The notes under the pieces: model-generated
The model's database searches: none
What the model was told of the DNA's origin: nothing
The model's input: only the letters and a program-made list of their open reading frames with translations
In this document: positions 58,680-64,000 of the stretch, in pieces
How the letters are laid out: the number at the start of each line of letters is the position of its first letter
How positions within the stretch are numbered: the stretch's first letter is position 1
From: Liolophura sinensis
Lineage: Eukaryota > Mollusca > Polyplacophora > Chitonida > Chitonidae
DNA: 64,000 nt
Direction of reading: 5' to 3'
Assembly: GCF_032854445.1 (NCBI RefSeq)
Contig: NC_088302.1
Span: forward strand, 21,651,788 to 21,715,787
Made by a program: the position numbers and the translations under genes

Positions 58680-59180
58680 TCCAAGGCCCGCTGATGAGCC
58701 GAACACGGAGCTGGTTTTGTCGGGTCACAGAGGACTGTCGACTGACTGGCCTGCCTGGTATCTATGTGTGTGCAAACTTGTTCCAGGCTGGCCTATGGCA
58801 ATCTGATTAATCGGCCGCTACGGTATGACAGGTCCAGAAAGGGGCCCCTCATTCCAAACTTGGTTTATCACTGGTAACATGGTGTCGTTTTACACATTTC
58901 CCCCTCACGCTCTCTCTCGCTCGTTTCCTCAGTCAGCGGCGCTCTCTGACACAACAGGAACGCCATTTTTCACAGCCTTTTTCTCCCCCGGCGTTGACCC
59001 CGGAGGCCCCCCTGCCCCTCAGAGCCTTTGCCACTCCAAACGGCTCGCCGAAGCCAACCCGACAGCCGATTCCTCATGCCTCCACAGTCTAATCTGATTT
59101 AATGAGAGCGTCTAATGAAGGCTGTAAGATGCTGTAACACAGTCACACATAGGCTCTATTCTATCAGCGCACTGGTCGCC
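58680..59180. promoter_or_regulatory. Repeat-free, GC-rich island downstream of mastermind
   Basis: The most distinct GC-rich, non-repetitive island in the window. It holds CTGATTAATCGGCCGC, two pyrimidine-rich blocks near 58900 and 58980, and ATCTGATTTAATGAGAGCGT, then CTAATGAAGGC. It lies about 0.6 kb beyond the likely mastermind poly(A) site. A plus-strand frame of 90 residues crosses it with no known motif. Candidate enhancer or exon of another transcript. Confidence 0.28.
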
Positions 59181-59817
59181 TTTTGTCAGTCTAAAGCCGA
59201 CAGGGACAGACGACTTTCCGGGTACTCGCTGACTTGGAGTCGTCGAACTCCCAGCTTGGCTTCTGTAGTAGACAAATTACACCCAAATGAACAATACGTT
59301 TTTTCAAAACATAGGTACATTCTCGTTTTAAGAAGGAACGTGTCACTAGCCTGTAGATAATAGAGAGCAGTAGACACTGTACTGACCACCACGACAATCA
59401 GCATGGATTTTCTATAACATCCTCAAAGGTAAAAGAATGCAGACAAACGTAAAACACCTCCTTGGTATAAAGCTCCATGTAGGTTGAGGACAATTTTCAA
59501 GGTCTGGTTGAAATCCAAAGCAATGCAGAAGCCCGCCTAAAAACTTGTACTCGGCTTTGTATACCGTACTTCAACTACTGTTTTGAATTCTCTTACAGAG
59601 CCGGTACATATATTTTAGAATAGACGCTTAAAACAAAACCTCGTCTTATGTTATAAAATATATAACTGAAAATCTGCAAAACAAAATGATTTATTCTCAA
59701 TGCCGAAGGAATCAAACCAATCTAGATATGATTCTCTAACTATTCTGCCATTATGAGCACAAAGTTTCGACTATAAAACAAAACCGACAAAATCGAGATG
59801 TCGTTGTAGATACCATG
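59181..59817. other. No gene recognised
   Basis: Sequence just beyond the likely mastermind transcript end. A second AATAAA on the minus strand (59690-59695) is an alternative end. Confidence 0.4.
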
Positions 59818-59823
59818 TTTATT
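59818..59823 (-). terminator. Candidate poly(A) signal of the mastermind gene
   Basis: AATAAA on the minus strand, the first upstream-to-downstream match after the stop codon, implying a 3' UTR of about 1.4 kb. A second candidate follows at 59690-59695. Transcript data are needed to choose. Confidence 0.45.
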
Positions 59824-61258
59824 GCCATAAAACATCATAAACACGGTTGTAACCATGATAAAACAAGAAAAAAAAACGATGCATGACAAAAATTGTACAG
59901 TATGGTTGTTCGTTTTCAGCTTCAGAGCGATATATGTGTAAAATGTTTACGAAACGGTCGATGGGATGGTTGGTTTAAGTGAGCTTCTTGGCGGAAGACG
60001 AAAACTTATTAAAAAGCATAACAAATCACCGTTAACGGTGATCCTCAGTTGAAATGAGAATGCTGTGCTCACTTCATTCGAAGCAAATGTATATTTACGC
60101 TAGAGAATGTAGATGCATTTCTGGAGGGAAATGGTGCAAGGTAATCCTATTCACCCTGCTGAACGTAAAGGTCATTTCTTTCTAAACTTCGCCAACAAAG
60201 GTTGACAGTATAATTTTGGGACTGTGTGGAGCAAACCGTAGCATACGATCAAGACAAGAACGGGGAACATTTGCCACCTAAAAAAAGTCTCCTCTAGTTT
60301 GTGTAAAAACCACATGAATTCTCCCTTTACGCTGTTGTGCTTGTGAACTGCGTATAACTTTTTGCTTCACATGCAAAGTTATACAGAAACTGCAACGTTT
60401 TACAGAATAACTGACTGTATAGCTTTACGCCACGTTAGCAGTATTCGCAATCATATGGTGACGATGTATTACAAAAAAGAGCAAAAGGGAATACCGCCCA
60501 CCGCTGGACAGACTTGGCTTAGGCGGGCTATACTTTCCCATTAAGGCCCGGTCAAACGATGACAATAGCATATCTTGCATGCAAGTTGTAATTTCAGGCC
60601 AGACTTCATTTACCGTTCACTGTATACCGTAAATACAGACGCATCTAGAGTGAGCAGACTGATACTTCAATCAACTATTTCATATTACCATTATCTCATA
60701 GCTAATTAGAAGTCTGCATGGTGTGGCAGTAAATAGTATAAACCAGAAACCAGGTAGAATATATATGCGGAAGCTGATTGTCTTTCTGAACACGTGTATA
60801 CGAGACTTGGTCTACTCCATAATAGCGTAAAAGTCGATATCGTGTCATTTAAACCTTGTACAAAGTTTTACCTCAGAGAGGAGTTTCTAAAAATTACGAA
60901 ATGGCCATTCGCAGGCACTACATATATAAAAAATACTATTTGGTTTTTCCAAGAGCAAGGAATTATGCGACAATACAAATAACATTAGCAGAGCCATTGG
61001 ATATAGAGGGCACCTAAATCAACATCGTATAATAGATGTTATAAATTGTTATATTACGTGGCCCAGGAACTATCTAAAAGTTTTTAAGTAATACTGGTTT
61101 GCTTGGCCCAGGTAGCAAAAGGTATTTACAAAGATACAGATTTCACAAGCCCGCCAAATGTATACTGTATGAAGGACATTCTTACCCTTAAAATGTAAGA
61201 TACACGGAATATCACCCACACATTGAGTTTTACTCCTTTATCTGCATCGAAGACTCAG
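59824..61258 (-). other. Probable 3' UTR of the mastermind gene
   Basis: AT-rich sequence between the stop codon and the candidate poly(A) signal, without SINEs or tandem repeats, in contrast to most of the window. Its extent is inferred from the AATAAA position only. Confidence 0.45.
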
Positions 61259-63716
61259 CTATTTCCCCAGAATTTCTTCTAAAATAGCAAAGTCTGAAGA
61301 ATTGGTATTTTGTACCATAGAGTCAAAAAAGTCAGAGTTCGCAGACTGAGTACTGTCCAAGAAGTCCAGCGGGAAATCTGATTGAGTCGTCGGCACAGCT
61401 GAGGGGAAAGAGTTCTGAGGATGAGTGTTTTGGGTGTGGGTCGGGTGATGGCTAGGGGTCGGCATGGCACCGGACGAGTTCACAGAATACGGAGGGGTGG
61501 CCGACTGACTGGTCGCCACCATGTTCTGTCTTAAAGCCATTTGCTGCGACATTTGCATTCGTTGCTGCATCATTGCTTGAGCACTGCTTTGCATCACCAC
61601 ACTTTGTCCCTGCATAGCACTTATCTGACCCGTTCGTTGTTGCTGCATTTGCATTCCTGAAGCAGTGTTACTGTACGCTGCGTACGCTGGCATCATGTTG
61701 CCTGGCGCAGTGGGCCGGCCCATCTGACCCTGTTGGGGTCCAGGATGCCGTTGCCCGGTTGGCCCCATCATGGGCCGGGTCCATTCAGCCGGGTTACGTG
61801 GCTGAGAAATGTTCAGGCCCTCCGGTCCCACATTCACATTTGGGGGTCTCTGGTTGCGCATGATTGTGCTGCTATACGTCGGCGCGGCTGGACGTGGGGC
61901 CCTACCGACCCCAATAGCAGAAGGATTTTGTGCCACAGCAGCCATCTGGGACTGCTTGAACATTTGTCTTTGCATTTGCTGCGCAGCATAGTTATCCATG
62001 GAAGAGGAATTGTTAGAGACCATGTCAGGGTGGATACCCTGCGATCCAGGGACACCCTGTGCGCCCATTGTCTGTACACCAGGCACAGCACCTGTTTGCA
62101 CGGCCTGACCCTGAGGGTTCATGGTCCCCACCTCAGACTTCACCTGGGAGTATCCCCCAGGCAGAGTGTTTGTCTGATTCACCATATTCTGCATGGTCTG
62201 CAGAGGGCTTGGTCCCATACCATTCACTTGAAAACCCGAACTTCCAGGGTTCCCTTGCATTTTATATTCTGGCGGAGGTCTGTTCATGTACTGGTGCATC
62301 TGGGCGCGCCTCTGCTGTTCCAGCAATTGTTGCTGTTGTTGTTGTTGCTGCTGTTCCTGTCGCATTTTCTCCTGGTACATTTGCATTTTCACAGGATCGC
62401 CGACGAACTGGTTCTGGTTTTGAGTCATGTTTGAGCTCATTGTGAACGATTGCTGCTGAGACATGGAAAACTGATGAGGAGGTTGTTGCATTTGCATTTG
62501 CTGGGATTGTGACATTTGCATGCGGTGATGACCTTGAGAAATCTGCATTTGCTGGCTTTGCGACATTTGCATTTGTTGCGTAGGAGCATTGCTGAACTGA
62601 GCACGAACTTGGTTCTGCAATTGTTGCAATGATGAAGGTGACTGCCCCACTTGGGCAGCGATGGGATTGGGAAAATGAGATAAGGGTTTTGTTCCCCCGT
62701 AGGAGAGGTGGCTGTCCTTGGTCTGCACTTGTTGTGTCACAGGAACATGGCTGCCGACCTGTTGATTGTAAGGGTACATACCGGAATTCTGAGCATTCTG
62801 CTGAGTCATACCAGAAAATCCCTGTTGTTGGTAGTTTGGGTAACCATTTCTGTGTTGTATATACCTGTCCTCCTGCAGTGGCTCCGAATAGGGAGACATT
62901 GGCGAGGATTTTATCGACACATAAGCTGGAGGGGGTTGTTGGTTTTGATGGTGGGCAGCCATCTGTTTTAGGGTCTCGGCAGCTGGGCCAGTCTCTGCCA
63001 GACCGGACATCTGTGATTGAGAGTTAGGACGGAATTGACCCATGGGTACGGTAGATTGTAAGCCATCCATGTTTTGGTTCACATCATACATTTGATTCAT
63101 GGAAGCTGTAGAGCTCGGCTGACCCGCTTGGACAGCGGGAGAGGTGCCTTTAGGAGGAGCAGGGCTTAACACATTCATCGGGTCATTTGTCACAGAATCT
63201 TTCGCATCGCGACTCGCCTTGAAGCAGACCTCATCAAATTTGTCTAACTTCACTAAGTCGTTAATAATGTCCTCAGTTATATCACCGTCTTTTTCGAGGG
63301 TTTCTAACAAGGCTTGAAGATCGTCATCAAAGTCAGAGGTGAACCCCGGATGTCCTCCCTGGAGTTCTAAACAAGGATTGTCCTCAGGTTCCTGCTTACA
63401 TTCGACACTGGTGGAGGTGCGGATACTTGTGGAACCTTGACCTCCAGTTTGTAGGTGCGGAGAATTGGCATTGCCATTACCATGTAAAGATTTTAGGGTA
63501 GAACTGACAGTCACATTTGTTTCAATTGTCTGGCTGTGCTCTGGTTGGGAGTTGATCTGCTGGACAATTTGCACGGAAAGATCCACGCCGCCGGCTCTCT
63601 TCTTCAGTGGAGGAGGTTCCAGTGGGTCATCATTGAAGGTAAAAGGTCCACAATCAGCAATGGCAGGGTTGTGCTCCGCGGCTTGGTGGCTGTCAAGTTT
63701 TCTTTTCAACTTTTGC
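61259..63716 (-). CDS. mam: Mastermind-like Notch transcriptional co-activator, 3' coding exon (partial gene)
   Basis: An uninterrupted 818-codon exon ending in TAG. MAML proteins bridge CSL and the Notch intracellular domain in the nucleus and recruit p300/Mediator. Family marks (numbered from the L of the first LKRK): KRKLDS at 2-7, like VKRNLDS after the first MAML exon; KQEPEDNPC at 105-113; an acidic/hydrophobic stretch DDDLQALLETLEKDGDI at 128-144; TLKQMAAHHQ at 246-255; YGGTKPLSH at 337-345, a MAML signature; a poly-Q run at 451-461; RPPPEYK at 477-483; and an acidic C terminus with LEEILGK. Gln/Met-rich low complexity between these is usual. The exon begins QKLKRK in phase 0 right after a splice acceptor; the TTG near 63709 is not a start. 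The N-terminal basic helix that binds Notch/CSL is not in this window. The C-terminal region is encoded in this one exon, whereas vertebrate MAMLs split it. Confidence 0.93.
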
Positions 63717-63757
63717 TAAATGGGAAGAAAAACAGAAGAGGGGGAAAAATTAGTAAA
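63717..63757 (-). other. Splice acceptor of the mastermind exon
   Basis: On the minus strand a pyrimidine tract (TTTTTCCCCCTCTTCTGTTT, then TTCTTCCCATTTAG) leads to AG directly before CAAAAGTTG, with an in-frame TAG in the tract that closes the frame upstream. Confidence 0.88.
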
Positions 63758-64000
63758 CAACAAGTGCAATGCCTACACCTTTTTTCTTCCTTTTTTTTAA
63801 TACACTGGCTCTAAGAGGAGGCTTAATTTGGGTAGGCAGACTGAGAGAGGGGTTTTTTCTTACCGAGAGTATCAAATCACACAGAAGATTGTTACCCACT
63901 GTCAATTGATTGTTGTCTGTGGGGCTAAGGCACACTAAAGCAGCATGTGTAAACTTCCCCACTATTCACATTCATGAGAGTGGCTTTAGACACACAAAAG
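63758..64000 (-). other. Mastermind intron, 3' part
   Basis: Non-coding sequence upstream of the acceptor; the intron continues past the window edge. Confidence 0.7.

Noticed and set aside
61733-62434. 233-residue plus-strand frame
   Set aside because: Antisense shadow of the mastermind exon, due to its CAG/CAA-rich composition.
63707-63709. Mastermind start at TTG
   Set aside because: TTG is internal; two codons (CAA AAG) precede it after a clear splice acceptor, and the family has an upstream N-terminal exon.

Overview
This is a 64-kb piece of an AT-rich animal nuclear genome. Three things point to a spiralian, most likely a mollusc: many copies of tRNA-derived SINEs whose 3' end reads GGCGTAAAACACCAATCAAA followed by an (AAAT)n tail, a type I know mainly from mollusc sequence; an intron-split mastermind-like gene; and a THAP-domain DDE transposase. 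The phylum call is inference. The window is gene-poor and repeat-rich.

Only three genes are well supported. At the right end, 61259-63716 (minus strand) is the large 3' coding exon of a mastermind-like Notch co-activator (MAML family). It starts at a clear splice acceptor, so the N-terminal Notch/CSL-binding helix lies in an exon beyond base 64000; its 3' UTR probably runs left to about 59.8 kb. At the left end, 440-1948 (minus strand) is an apparently intact 502-aa transposase or transposase-derived protein with an N-terminal THAP zinc finger and a DDE nuclease. At 24910-24982 (minus strand) is a well-folding tRNA-Ile(AAU) with A and B boxes and a T7 Pol III terminator. A few weaker coding candidates (42000-42218, 21915-22199, 34024-34536) are listed at low confidence.

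Most of the rest is repeats. Tandem arrays: 55 bp (6.77-7.29 kb), 25 bp (7.4-8.45 kb), 30 bp (8.64-9.22 kb), 32 bp (13.49-16.11 kb, in four variant blocks), 107 bp x3 (17.87-18.17 kb), 57 bp (29.1-30.4 kb), 252 bp x2 (34.6-35.1 kb), 28 bp (39.1-39.35 kb), 48 bp (42.76-43.2 kb) and 30 bp (44.85-46.0 kb), plus old degenerate arrays at 22.7-23.1, 40.7-41.4, 52.85-54.3 and 55.1-57.2 kb. Interspersed elements: about 25 SINE copies or fragments in three groups that share a related 3' end, two MITE-like copies of one family, and a palindrome built around a (TA)n tract. Several insertions carry readable target-site duplications, and some are nested.

A few repeat-free, GC-richer islands (23.64-24.13, 40.0-40.65, 44.2-44.48, 46.52-46.98, 54.65-55.05, 55.25-55.73 and 58.68-59.18 kb) stand out against the AT-rich background. 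They could be conserved regulatory elements, some perhaps serving mastermind, but this cannot be tested from one sequence. Long open frames inside the tandem arrays are by-products of stop-free repeat units and are not called as genes.
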